Origin: Mariprofundus sp. KV
GTDB taxonomy: Bacteria; Pseudomonadota; Zetaproteobacteria; Mariprofundales; Mariprofundaceae
Direction of reading: 5' to 3'
DNA: 64,000 bases
Assembly (NCBI RefSeq): GCF_013387475.1
Contig: NZ_VWNB01000009.1
Span: 62,001-126,000 of the forward strand
Below are positions 33,227-40,696 of the stretch, in pieces (position 1 is the first letter of the stretch; each line of letters opens with the position of its first letter). The position numbers and the translations under genes are program-made. Below the pieces are notes generated by a model. It was not told where the DNA came from. It was given only the letters and a program-made list of their open reading frames with translations, and did not search any database.

Positions 33227-33271
33227 CTAAGGGAGGGGAGGGAGGGTGTTCGCCCCGGACAGGTCAAACAT
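33227..33271 (-). CDS. 14-codon ORF inside the candidate small RNA
   Basis: ATG at 33271 is preceded at five bases by GGAGGG (33277-33282) and encodes MFDLSGANTLPPLP before a TAG. The Pro-rich codons (CTC CCT CCC CTC CCT) coincide exactly with the C-rich loop, so translation would open or occupy the stem-loop. It could be a leader peptide whose Pro-Pro motif stalls ribosomes, or an accidental ORF in a structured RNA. Confidence 0.4.
   Translation of the reverse strand: MFDLSGANTLPPLP
33231..33246 (+). other. G-quadruplex motif
   Basis: GGGAGGGGAGGGAGGG holds four G-tracts with single-base loops, the most stable intramolecular G-quadruplex pattern. It lies on the strand opposite the candidate small RNA and is flanked by the TGTCCGG/CCGGACA inverted repeat. 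Confidence 0.75.
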
Positions 33272-33440
33272 TAGCGCCCTCCAGTTAGAATCAAATTAAT
33301 TGACAATGAAAACTTATTAATATTTGATAATATACTGATGACTACTTGTCGGCGCATAGTGACTTTGCGTATGAGTCAGGCAGCTAAAGAAGCTGGCGAA
33401 CCCTGTAATGGCTTGTGAAACATGCCAAAGAATGAAGTCG

Positions 33441-33905
33441 TCACTTCTTTTTACCTTTCTTCTTTGCAGATTCGCATGTCTTTTTTGAAGCTTTTTTGGC
33501 TGCTTTTGCTGCAGCTTTCGTACTTTTCTTCTCACGCTTTAATGTGGCTTTCTTTGCCGCTTTATCCGCCTTGCCAGCCTCTTTTGCAGCATGCTTGGCA
33601 GCTTTTTTCAAGGCCTTGTCAGCTTTGGCTGCTATGGCATTAGCCTTTTTACTCTTCTTGGCTGCTTTTTCTGCTGCCCGGGCCTCCTGTTTAGCGGCTT
33701 TTCCGGCAGCTTTGTCACCATCCTTTAGCACCCTGGCAGCGGCAAGTATCCTGGTGGCACGTGCTTCTCCAAATCCTGGCACAAGGCATAACTTCTTCAC
33801 TCCTCCCTTGCGCAGCGCTTTGATTGAATCAATACCGTGCTCGGCCAGCAGTGCGGCAGTGCTCTCGCCGATGCCTGATACGTCTGTAATCGAATGCTTC
33901 ATCAC
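33441..33905 (-). CDS. Helix-hairpin-helix protein with histone-H1-like Lys/Ala tail
   Basis: Residues 1-60 form a helix-hairpin-helix pair (DVSGIGESTAALLAEHGI and LVPGFGEARATRILAAAR), a DNA-binding fold found in RuvA and Rad51-type proteins. Residues about 62-154 are almost entirely Lys and Ala (AAEKAAKKSKK and similar), like the tails of bacterial histone-H1-like proteins (AlgP, Hc1). The protein is strongly basic. ATG at 33905 follows AGGAGA. Probable nucleoid-associated DNA-binding protein; no specific role can be assigned. Confidence 0.75.
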   Translation of the reverse strand: MMKHSITDVSGIGESTAALLAEHGIDSIKALRKGGVKKLCLVPGFGEARATRILAAARVLKDGDKAAGKAAKQEARAAEKAAKKSKKANAIAAKADKALKKAAKHAAKEAGKADKAAKKATLKREKKSTKAAAKAAKKASKKTCESAKKKGKKK

Positions 33906-34024
33906 TTTCTCCTAGGCGAGACTTGCTTGCCATCAGCACTGTTTTCGCTGCTGTATCGGTCAATATGCTTCTCAAGGCTGGGATACTCAAGTGATACGTG
34001 AAAATGTGATCGTTCAGACCCTCA

Positions 34025-35041
34025 CTATTGATTCCCTCTCTCTACTGCAGGGGTTACATTGCTCTTGAGTTTGGGTGCCAGATAGGCGAGCTGGCTCATG
34101 CCCATCAGACCGACCAGTTCGACAGGCACCTGCCAGAGTGCACCATCAAGAATGCTTTTGGAGACAAAGATTCCGAGTGTGATGACCGTCCAGAATACCA
34201 TCTGAGCCCGTGCCAGCGACAGGGTGCCTGAGGTGCCATCGCTGATCAGGTCATACCAGCGCGACTCTACCTTTACACCGCTGTATCTCTCTTCCGACTG
34301 ATTGTAACTGATGCCTGTGGTGAGCAGTGAGGCCCCCATCAGCGCCAGCAGGGTGCCGGGAATCTCGGGAACTTCGAAACGGGCCAGTCCGAAGGCGGTC
34401 ACTACGCCACCAATGGCCAGTGTCCAGAGCGCCATCTGTGTGCGTGATAGCGATAGCTTGCCTCTGGCATCACAGATCAGGTGGATCGCTTTGTCGTGGG
34501 TTTTTGTCGACATCAGGCCGATCAGTAATATGAGGAATAAGAGGGATCCGGCAGCCCAGCTGTATGCACCGGTGGAGTTGGCAAGGTAGATCTCCCTCTC
34601 CCCGATTGCATAGCAGTCTTCCCCGTCCGGTCTTATTTTGCTGTCACACCAGCTTAATTCAGGGAGCACACGGATGGCACTCATGTAATTTGGGATCGGA
34701 TAGTCGGCCAGATCAAACAGTAGCAAAGTTCCATGTTGCCGGATCGAGCTCTCCCTGACCTTCATCTCCCAGCTATGGTTGTTATCCATTGCAATTGGAT
34801 GAATCGGTTGAGCATGGCTGGGCACGTTATCCTGCATGCCGTGGGTGCCAAACAGTCGCAGGGAGATCTGCGTTACAGGAATATCACCCAGATTCTTGTT
34901 GGTATAGATACGAACCATATGACTCTGCAGTTGACCATCGGGCATATACATTTTGGTCACAGTGCCGGATTCATCGGCCCGGGCTGTAGTGATGGAAGCA
35001 GTCGCAAGCATTAGAGTGAATGCAAAAAACGTTTTATTCAT
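34025..35041 (-). CDS. Exported membrane protein with two-fold repeated helix pair, unknown
   Basis: The start at MNKTFF gives a clean signal peptide (to TARA|DES). Residues about 25-155 are a soluble beta-rich domain with a Cys pair (SWCDSK, EDCYAI). Membrane helices follow from about 160. Two related segments, KLSLSRTQMALWTLAIGG and TLSLARAQMVFWTVITLG, each lead into a helix pair with an LMG motif, indicating internal duplication. Similar LSLARxQM segments occur in various uncharacterised bacterial membrane proteins. An upstream in-frame ATG at 35053 is less likely. Confidence 0.7.
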   Translation of the reverse strand: MNKTFFAFTLMLATASITTARADESGTVTKMYMPDGQLQSHMVRIYTNKNLGDIPVTQISLRLFGTHGMQDNVPSHAQPIHPIAMDNNHSWEMKVRESSIRQHGTLLLFDLADYPIPNYMSAIRVLPELSWCDSKIRPDGEDCYAIGEREIYLANSTGAYSWAAGSLLFLILLIGLMSTKTHDKAIHLICDARGKLSLSRTQMALWTLAIGGVVTAFGLARFEVPEIPGTLLALMGASLLTTGISYNQSEERYSGVKVESRWYDLISDGTSGTLSLARAQMVFWTVITLGIFVSKSILDGALWQVPVELVGLMGMSQLAYLAPKLKSNVTPAVERGNQ

Positions 35042-35165
35042 GATGATCCCCAACGTCCTTGATCGTCAGGCTCTTATTGCAACTCAGCCTGAGTATCAGC
35101 AACTTTATGGGTTTGCGTTGAAGCTGTATGTCCCATAAATATGGGTCATGAATCGGGTGTGAGCG

Positions 35166-35555
35166 TTACCAGCGGATAGTCACTTTGCGCTTGCCCCAAC
35201 TGCGGGCGGCTTTGATATCACGTCCCATGTAGATATCGATCTTGCGGCTCCAGCGTTTGTTCATCTTGTCTTTGACCAGAAAGGTGCCGGGCAGGCCGTC
35301 AATCTTTACGCGCGTATTATGCTTTAAACCCATACGAAGCAGATCACGCGAGACAGCAATCACCTTCATACCGGGTTTGAGATGATCGCCCCATGCCCCG
35401 ATGGAGGGGTTACCCTGCGTCTGCGCTTTGACCGAATTGTAGGCGGTTGCCGTGACCGTGAGCGAGTGGCCGGAAAGTGATCCAGAGTGGGCAACACTGC
35501 AGCTTGCCAGCGTTAGAAACAGCAGGGCTGAAAAAAGTCGTTTAAATGATCTCAT
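35166..35555 (-). CDS. 3D-domain (double-psi-barrel) lipoprotein
   Basis: A 129-residue lipoprotein (lipobox LASC) with a small double-psi beta-barrel: VTATAYNS, PSIGAWGDHLKPGMKVIAVS, GTFLVKDKMNKRWSRKIDIYMG. This matches the 3D domain found in MltA and Gram-positive resuscitation-type lytic enzymes. The usual catalytic-looking Asp triad is only partly evident (KDKMN, KIDIYM), so activity on peptidoglycan is uncertain. It lies 26 bases after the FAD protein gene. Confidence 0.78.
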   Translation of the reverse strand: MRSFKRLFSALLFLTLASCSVAHSGSLSGHSLTVTATAYNSVKAQTQGNPSIGAWGDHLKPGMKVIAVSRDLLRMGLKHNTRVKIDGLPGTFLVKDKMNKRWSRKIDIYMGRDIKAARSWGKRKVTIRW

Positions 35556-35581
35556 GGTGCCCGAGTTTGATCGATTCAGTG

Positions 35582-37198
35582 CTATAAGCTGTGATGCTGC
35601 TCAATAATGGCAGCGGCGGCTTTCATGCCATCAACAGCAGCACTGACAATACCACCGGCATAACCGGCACCCTCACCGACAGGGTAGAGCCCGGCCACAT
35701 TGACCGACTGCATCGATTCGTTGCGCTCAATGCGGATCGGTGAACTGGTACGACTCTCTGTGGCCAGAAGGTTGGCTTCATCAGTAATAAAACCGCGCAT
35801 CTTGCGATCAAAACCCAACAACCCTTCCGCCAGAGGATTGGCAATCCAGTGTGGCAGCAGCTGCCAGAGGTCAGTGGCGATCGCTTCGGGTTTGAAACGG
35901 GTAGGGGCGAGGTTGCCTGTAGCCTTACGGTTCACGAAATCGGTAAGCCGCATGGTCGGGGCTGCATAGTGATCACCGGCTGCTTTGAAGGTGGCGACCT
36001 CCAGTTCACGCTGGAAGGTGATGCCCATCAGCGGGTCACTCTTGATGCCGTGACGTACAATATCCTCCGGTGTGACCTGCACAACAATGCCTGAGTTGGC
36101 CCATCTGCCTCCCCGTTTGGCATTGCTCATACCGTTGACTGCCATGGCACCGGCTTCAGTGGGTGAGGGTACAATCAGTCCACCGGGGCACATGCAGAAT
36201 GAGTAAACGCCACGTTGACCGAGATGCTTGTCGGCCACCTGATGGGTCAGTGCATATTCGGCGGCAGAGAGTTTGGCATGACCAGCCCTGTTGCCGAACT
36301 GGATGGCATCGATCAGGGCCTGTGGATGTTCGGCACGCACACCGACAGCAAAGGCCTTGGCCTCCATTTTGATGCCGAGCTGTTGCAGCCGCTTGAAGGT
36401 GTCGCGGGCCGAGTGGCCGGTAGCAAGAATGACATGATCCGCGTTGATCTCATCGCCACAACCTGTGCGTACAGCGCAGACCTTTCCGTTTTCAATGAGC
36501 AGATCATCGACACGCGTCTCGAAACGGTAATCCACCCCCAACTCAAGCAGATGATGACGCATATTGCGCACAATGCGCACCAGTTTGTCGGTGCCCAGAT
36601 GCGGATGCGCATCAATAAGAATATCTTCTCTGGCACCGAAACGGACGAACTCGGCCAACACCCAGCGCAGGAAGGGGTGTTTGATGCGGGTATAGAGTTT
36701 GCCATCGGTATAGGTGCCTGCGCCGCCTTCACCGAAGCAGATGTTACTCTCAGTATCAAGTTCACCACGAGAGCGCAGGCGACCGATATCACGCATGCGC
36801 GTCTCCACCGGTTTGCCACGTTCCAGCAGGGTGACGCGGATACCGGATTCAGCCAGTGCCAGGGCAGCAAAGAGACCGGCCGGGCCAGCTCCGATGATTA
36901 CAGCATGATGCTGCGCAGTAACCTTTCTGGTGAAAACTTCGGGTCGTGGCGGGGAGAGGGTGGAGTGTTCAAGTTTGCGGCAGTTGTTGGGTAGCGGATC
37001 GATGATTTGATCGACCTCAATCTCATAACTGCAGACAAAATGGATGTTCGTTTTTTTGCGCGCATCGATGGCACGGCGTGAACAGGTCGATGATAAAATC
37101 GCCTCTACAGTCAGATTCAACTGCTGCGCAATGCGGCGGGTTACGCTCGCATCACTCTCATCAAGTCCGACCTGAATATTGGAAATGGCATAAAGCAC
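35582..37198 (-). CDS. NAD(P)/FAD-dependent oxidoreductase (COG2509-like)
   Basis: A 538-residue flavoprotein. A 90-residue N-terminal domain is followed by the dinucleotide-binding motif VIIGAGPAGLFAALALAESG (about 98-117), then FGEGGAGTYTDGKLYTR and a C-terminal NAGYAGGIVSAAVDGM-like FAD contact (GEGAGYAGGIVSAA). The arrangement matches the widespread, uncharacterised FAD-dependent dehydrogenase family. Substrate unknown. It follows panD by 13 bases and is probably co-transcribed with panBCD. Confidence 0.88.
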   Translation of the reverse strand: MLYAISNIQVGLDESDASVTRRIAQQLNLTVEAILSSTCSRRAIDARKKTNIHFVCSYEIEVDQIIDPLPNNCRKLEHSTLSPPRPEVFTRKVTAQHHAVIIGAGPAGLFAALALAESGIRVTLLERGKPVETRMRDIGRLRSRGELDTESNICFGEGGAGTYTDGKLYTRIKHPFLRWVLAEFVRFGAREDILIDAHPHLGTDKLVRIVRNMRHHLLELGVDYRFETRVDDLLIENGKVCAVRTGCGDEINADHVILATGHSARDTFKRLQQLGIKMEAKAFAVGVRAEHPQALIDAIQFGNRAGHAKLSAAEYALTHQVADKHLGQRGVYSFCMCPGGLIVPSPTEAGAMAVNGMSNAKRGGRWANSGIVVQVTPEDIVRHGIKSDPLMGITFQRELEVATFKAAGDHYAAPTMRLTDFVNRKATGNLAPTRFKPEAIATDLWQLLPHWIANPLAEGLLGFDRKMRGFITDEANLLATESRTSSPIRIERNESMQSVNVAGLYPVGEGAGYAGGIVSAAVDGMKAAAAIIEQHHSL

Positions 37199-37211
37199 TT
37201 AGAGCGGCTGC

Positions 37212-37589
37212 TCAGACTGCTGCCAGGTGACCATGGCTGGTGTGGGTGATGGCGTTGTCCCCATTCACATAGACCAGTGCCGGATTGAAATGTTCAGCCT
37301 CTTTGGCTTCCAGTTCAGCATAGGTGCAGATGATCAGCAGATCACCGGGGCTGGCTTTATGAGCTGCAGCGCCGTTTACACCGATGGTGCCGGAACCGCG
37401 AGGTGCAGTGATGGCGTAGGTGGTGAAACGCTCACCATTATTCACATTATAAATATGCAGCTGTTCAAAGGGTAAGATGTTGGCTTTATCCATCAGATTC
37501 AGATCGATGGCGCAGGAGCCTTCATAATCGAGCTCTGCATGCGTCACGGTGACGCGGTGAATCTTGGACTTCAGCATTGTTAATTTCAT
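37212..37589 (-). CDS. panD: Aspartate 1-decarboxylase
   Basis: Makes beta-alanine for pantothenate. The pyruvoyl precursor cleavage site is the Gly-Ser in [10 protein letters not shown] (Gly24-Ser25). The conserved [15 protein letters not shown] is also present. At 125 residues it is of normal length. It overlaps panC by four bases (ATGA). Confidence 0.97.
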   Translation of the reverse strand: MKLTMLKSKIHRVTVTHAELDYEGSCAIDLNLMDKANILPFEQLHIYNVNNGERFTTYAITAPRGSGTIGVNGAAAHKASPGDLLIICTYAELEAKEAEHFNPALVYVNGDNAITHTSHGHLAAV

Positions 37590-38446
37590 GGGTTCACTCC
37601 ATCAGCAGTCAGGGGAAGCGGCATATTATCGATCAGGCGGGTATTGCCAACTTTGGCGGCAATAAAAGCGCGGGCCGGTTGTCTGTTCAGTTTGCGTTTT
37701 ATTTTAAGCGAGCTTGCACTACGGATATCAAGGTAGTCAGGTGTAATGCCGGCGTTATGCAGGATTCTGGTCGCGACAGCTTTCACCGCTTCGATATCGG
37801 ACTCGCCACTGGCGGCCATCTTTTGCATGGCGATAAGCGATTTAGAGATGGCCAGAGCAATAACGCGTTCACTCTCGCTGAGGTAGCGGTTGCGACTGCT
37901 CAGCGCCAGCCCGTCGGATTCGCGCAGGGTAGGGCAGCCAATGATCTCAATGGCCATCTGCAGATCGGAGACCATACGTTTGATAATTGCCAGTTGCTGC
38001 CAGTCCTTCTCACCGAAGATGGCGATATCGGGCTGCACAATATTGAAGAGGATATTCACAACGGTGACCACACCATCAAAATGGCCGGGGCGGGAGTCGC
38101 CGCAGAGGCACTCCGATAGCTTGGTTGCTTTCAGGGTGACTTTCGGGCCGCTCTTGGGATAGAGCGTGCTCGGATGAAAGATGAAATCCACACCGGCGTC
38201 GGCACACAGTCTGGCATCGTTTTCAAAGGTGCGCGGGTAGCGATCCAGATCCTCGTTGGGTCCGAACTGCAACGGATTAACATAGATGCTGACAACCACG
38301 ATATCAGCCATCTGCCTGGCCTTGCGGATCAGGCTCATATGACCTTCATGCAGGCAGCCCATGGTCGGTACAAAAGCGATAGAATTAGAGCCGCGCAGTG
38401 ATTTAAGCTGGCGGCGTATTTCGGCTGTGGTGTTGGCTACTCTCAT
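37586..38446 (-). CDS. panC: Pantothenate synthetase
   Basis: ATP-dependent joining of pantoate and beta-alanine. It has [16 protein letters not shown] (the nucleotide-binding HIGH-like motif), [32 protein letters not shown] and IFGEKDWQQ. Cys replaces the common Ala/Asn in MGCLHEGH. The length of 286 is typical. It overlaps panB and panD by four bases each, so all three subunits of the pathway are translationally coupled. Confidence 0.97.
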   Translation of the reverse strand: MRVANTTAEIRRQLKSLRGSNSIAFVPTMGCLHEGHMSLIRKARQMADIVVVSIYVNPLQFGPNEDLDRYPRTFENDARLCADAGVDFIFHPSTLYPKSGPKVTLKATKLSECLCGDSRPGHFDGVVTVVNILFNIVQPDIAIFGEKDWQQLAIIKRMVSDLQMAIEIIGCPTLRESDGLALSSRNRYLSESERVIALAISKSLIAMQKMAASGESDIEAVKAVATRILHNAGITPDYLDIRSASSLKIKRKLNRQPARAFIAAKVGNTRLIDNMPLPLTADGVNP

Positions 38447-39231
38447 TTCGGAAACTGACCGGCTTTAACATCGGCGCTCCAGCGGCTGATGGCGTCAGAC
38501 ATTACTTTGCGCACATCGGCATAGGCCGGAGCAAACGGTGGATTGGATTCGGAGATACCGACCAGATCATTGAAGACCAGCACCTGTGCATCGCACTCGG
38601 CACTTGCACCGATGCCAACCGTTGGAATCTCCACATGCGAGGTGATGGCGGTTGCCAGCTCAGCAGGGATATTCTCCAGCACCAGTGCCACAGCACCGGC
38701 TTCAGTCACGGCTCTGGCATCGGCAATCAACTGCGCCTGTTCACTCTCGCTCTTGCCGCGTTTGCCATAGGAGCCGAACTTCTTCACCGATTGCGGGGTA
38801 AGTCCGATATGGGCAACCACAGCGATACCGCGCTCAGCCAGAAAACGGATGGTTTCGGCCATATGTTCGCCACCCTCGATTTTCACCGCATCACAGCCGC
38901 TCTCCTGCAGAACACGAACGCTGGAGTCAAAGGCCTGCTCGGCAGATCTCTGATAGCTGCCAAAGGGGAGATCGCAGACCACCCATGCAAACTTGCGGCC
39001 GCGCACAACAGCGGCGGTGTGGTGAATCATCTGATCAAGGGTAACGGGAAGGGTGGAGTCGTAGCCAAGGGATACCATGCCAAGGGAGTCGCCAACCAGC
39101 AGCACTTCGGCTCCGGCCATCTCGGCGATGGCGGCTGATGTCGCATCAGTAGCGGTCAGCCATACACTTTTTTCGTCACGCTGCTTGGCGCGCAAAAGCG
39201 TCGCTGCGGTGACCGGTTTAGTTATTGTCAT
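38443..39231 (-). CDS. panB: 3-methyl-2-oxobutanoate hydroxymethyltransferase
   Basis: First committed step of pantothenate synthesis, using methylene-tetrahydrofolate. It has VGDSLGMVSLGYDSTLPVTLD, DLPFGSYQ, VKIEGGEH, AHIGLTPQSV and FNDLVGIS. Its 262 residues match the family. It heads panB-panC-panD. A short gene-poor gap separates it from the deoxynucleoside kinase upstream. Confidence 0.97.
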   Translation of the reverse strand: MTITKPVTAATLLRAKQRDEKSVWLTATDATSAAIAEMAGAEVLLVGDSLGMVSLGYDSTLPVTLDQMIHHTAAVVRGRKFAWVVCDLPFGSYQRSAEQAFDSSVRVLQESGCDAVKIEGGEHMAETIRFLAERGIAVVAHIGLTPQSVKKFGSYGKRGKSESEQAQLIADARAVTEAGAVALVLENIPAELATAITSHVEIPTVGIGASAECDAQVLVFNDLVGISESNPPFAPAYADVRKVMSDAISRWSADVKAGQFPK

Positions 39232-39533
39232 CTCATTCCTTTCTGCTTCGGTCCGCCTCGTAAAAGGGTAGGTACCGTCTTTCAGGATGCGCGCATACTA
39301 TGTGGATGAGCCGACGGCGGCAAATTGACAGTTTTTGGAGCTTTCAGGATGGCGCTTGGATCATTATTGAATTCGACAGACCTTCTAGTTCGAGTCCTGG
39401 ATGGCTCCGCTAACAGAACTCGAACCGGCCGGGATGACGAGTGTCCGAGATTGGCGGTTGCAGCCATTTGTTATGGCAAGCTTAGGGTTGATCTGCTGGT
39501 CTGTATCTCCCCCGAATGGGGGCAAGTTTGATG
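39232..39533 (-). other. Gene-free interval of 302 bases
   Basis: No ORF with a ribosome-binding site was found here. The interval holds an 8-bp inverted repeat (GTTCGAGT at 39388-39395 and ACTCGAAC at 39418-39425) and a CCCCC-GAAT-GGGGG hairpin (39509-39522) just downstream of the deoxynucleoside kinase stop. The hairpin lacks a clear T-run and might be a weak terminator. The panB promoter should lie between about 39240 and 39320. Confidence 0.6.
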
Positions 39534-40205
39534 TTAGCTGTAATCAGCCCAGAACTCGTTGTGGGATTGCATGTTGCCGATGCGTTCGATCAGGGCATCG
39601 ATTGTTTTATCGTTTTCGGCGAAGTTCATACGGTCGGTCTGCACGATCAGCAGGGGAGTCTCCTGATAGTGGAAGAAGTACTGATCGTAAGCGCTCATCA
39701 CCTTCTGCAGGTAATCGGAGTTGATGCCGCGCTCCATCGGGCGATTGCGGCCACGGATGCGCTCCATAATCACACGCGGATCGGATTGCAGGTAGATCAC
39801 CAGATCCGGTTTATAGATGTCGACAGCTACAAGTTTGGCGACCTGCTCATAGAGGGCCAGCTCCTCATCGGAGAGGGTGACGGTGGCAAACAGGTGATCT
39901 TTGGCGAAGATAAAGTCACTGACGATGCCCTGTGTGAAGAGATCCTGCTGATGCAGTGATTGCCACTGCTTCAGGCGTGAAAAGAGGAAGGAGAGCTGAA
40001 CAGAGAGGGCGTGGCGGGAGGGGTCCTGATAGAAGAGTTCGATAAACGGGTTGTCATCGACCTGCTCAAAAAATGTAGTGCTACCGAGCTTGTCGGCAAG
40101 CTTCCGGGTTAGTGTGGTTTTGCCCACACCGATCGCCCCCTCAATGGCGATATGACACTGATCCAGTGGCCTCTTGCCAAAACGCTTGTCCATCAGTGTT
40201 ACCAT
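39534..40205 (-). CDS. Deoxynucleoside kinase family protein
   Basis: A 223-residue P-loop kinase of the deoxyadenosine/deoxyguanosine kinase family. The P-loop is IEGAIGVGKTTLTRKL, and the family motif at FAKDHLFA and RIRGRNRPMERGI holds the Arg-rich lid. It salvages deoxynucleosides, or may act on another small substrate. Its ATG at 40205 overlaps the folK end by seven bases; a second ATG at 40193 would avoid the overlap. Neighbouring folK and pan genes are a common grouping in proteobacteria. Confidence 0.87.
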   Translation of the reverse strand: MVTLMDKRFGKRPLDQCHIAIEGAIGVGKTTLTRKLADKLGSTTFFEQVDDNPFIELFYQDPSRHALSVQLSFLFSRLKQWQSLHQQDLFTQGIVSDFIFAKDHLFATVTLSDEELALYEQVAKLVAVDIYKPDLVIYLQSDPRVIMERIRGRNRPMERGINSDYLQKVMSAYDQYFFHYQETPLLIVQTDRMNFAENDKTIDALIERIGNMQSHNEFWADYS

Positions 40206-40696
40206 GCTTCCCCCTCAGGTAGTGGCGATTCGCCAGCCGCGATGATCTTCTCCAATCCTTCGGCTGCACTTAGCTTCAGCTGTGGATGTTGCCACTCCGG
40301 AGCCAGATCGCAAAGAGGGCGTAACACAAACTGACGCTCAAACATCAACGGGTGCGGTACAGAAAGTCTTTCCAAACTGATGATCTCCTGCTCAATGGCA
40401 ACGATATCGAGATCAAGGGTGCGTGCTCCCCAATGCTCTTTGCGCTCTCTGCCATGTTCCAGCTCAATGGCCTGTAGTGCATCAAGCAGCTCAATCGGCT
40501 GCATCTCCGTTGCAATGGCAATGACGGCGTTCAGGTAGTCGGGTTGTCCGGCAGGCCCGATAGCCGGGGTACGGTAGCGTTTTGATGATTCAGTTACACG
40601 TGTGTCGGGCAGTGCTGCAATCATGCTGCGGGCAGAGATGAAGGCGGCTTTGACGTCATCGAGATTGCCGCCAAGAGCAATATAAACAGTCATCAT
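40199..40696 (-). CDS. folK: 6-hydroxymethyl-7,8-dihydropterin pyrophosphokinase
   Basis: Folate pathway enzyme transferring pyrophosphate from ATP to hydroxymethyl-dihydropterin. YIALGGNLDD at the N-terminus, GPAGQPDYLNAV and the signature WGARTLDLDIV (near 95-105) followed by VPHPLMFERQFVLRPL identify it. The 165-residue length is normal. It overlaps ggt upstream by four bases and the deoxynucleoside kinase downstream by seven. Confidence 0.95.
   Translation of the reverse strand: MMTVYIALGGNLDDVKAAFISARSMIAALPDTRVTESSKRYRTPAIGPAGQPDYLNAVIAIATEMQPIELLDALQAIELEHGRERKEHWGARTLDLDIVAIEQEIISLERLSVPHPLMFERQFVLRPLCDLAPEWQHPQLKLSAAEGLEKIIAAGESPLPEGEAW

Larger units (their letters stand above)
33172..33320 (-). 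ncRNA. Candidate small RNA with C-rich loop
   Basis: On the minus strand an AT-rich stretch (33290-33335, with TATATT/TATTAT -10-like elements) precedes a 7-bp stem (TGTCCGG/CCGGACA, complementary over 33215-33221 and 33255-33261). The loop contains CCCTCCCTCCCCTCCC. The strong terminator at 33172-33205 follows. A stem-loop presenting repeated CCUCC, complementary to Shine-Dalgarno sequences, then a terminator is the layout of C-rich-loop regulatory RNAs such as the CcsR family. No convincing -35 was found, so the 5' end is a guess. A long 3' UTR of the upstream gene is an alternative. Confidence 0.5.

Noticed and set aside
39388-39425. tRNA-like T-loop sequences (GTTCGAGT and its inverted copy)
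   Set aside because: Neither orientation gives paired T-arm or acceptor stems or an anticodon arm, so it is at most a decayed fragment or chance.
39401-39724. 107-codon + strand frame between panB and the deoxynucleoside kinase
   Set aside because: It runs into the kinase gene on the opposite strand, has no ribosome-binding site and no protein-like pattern.
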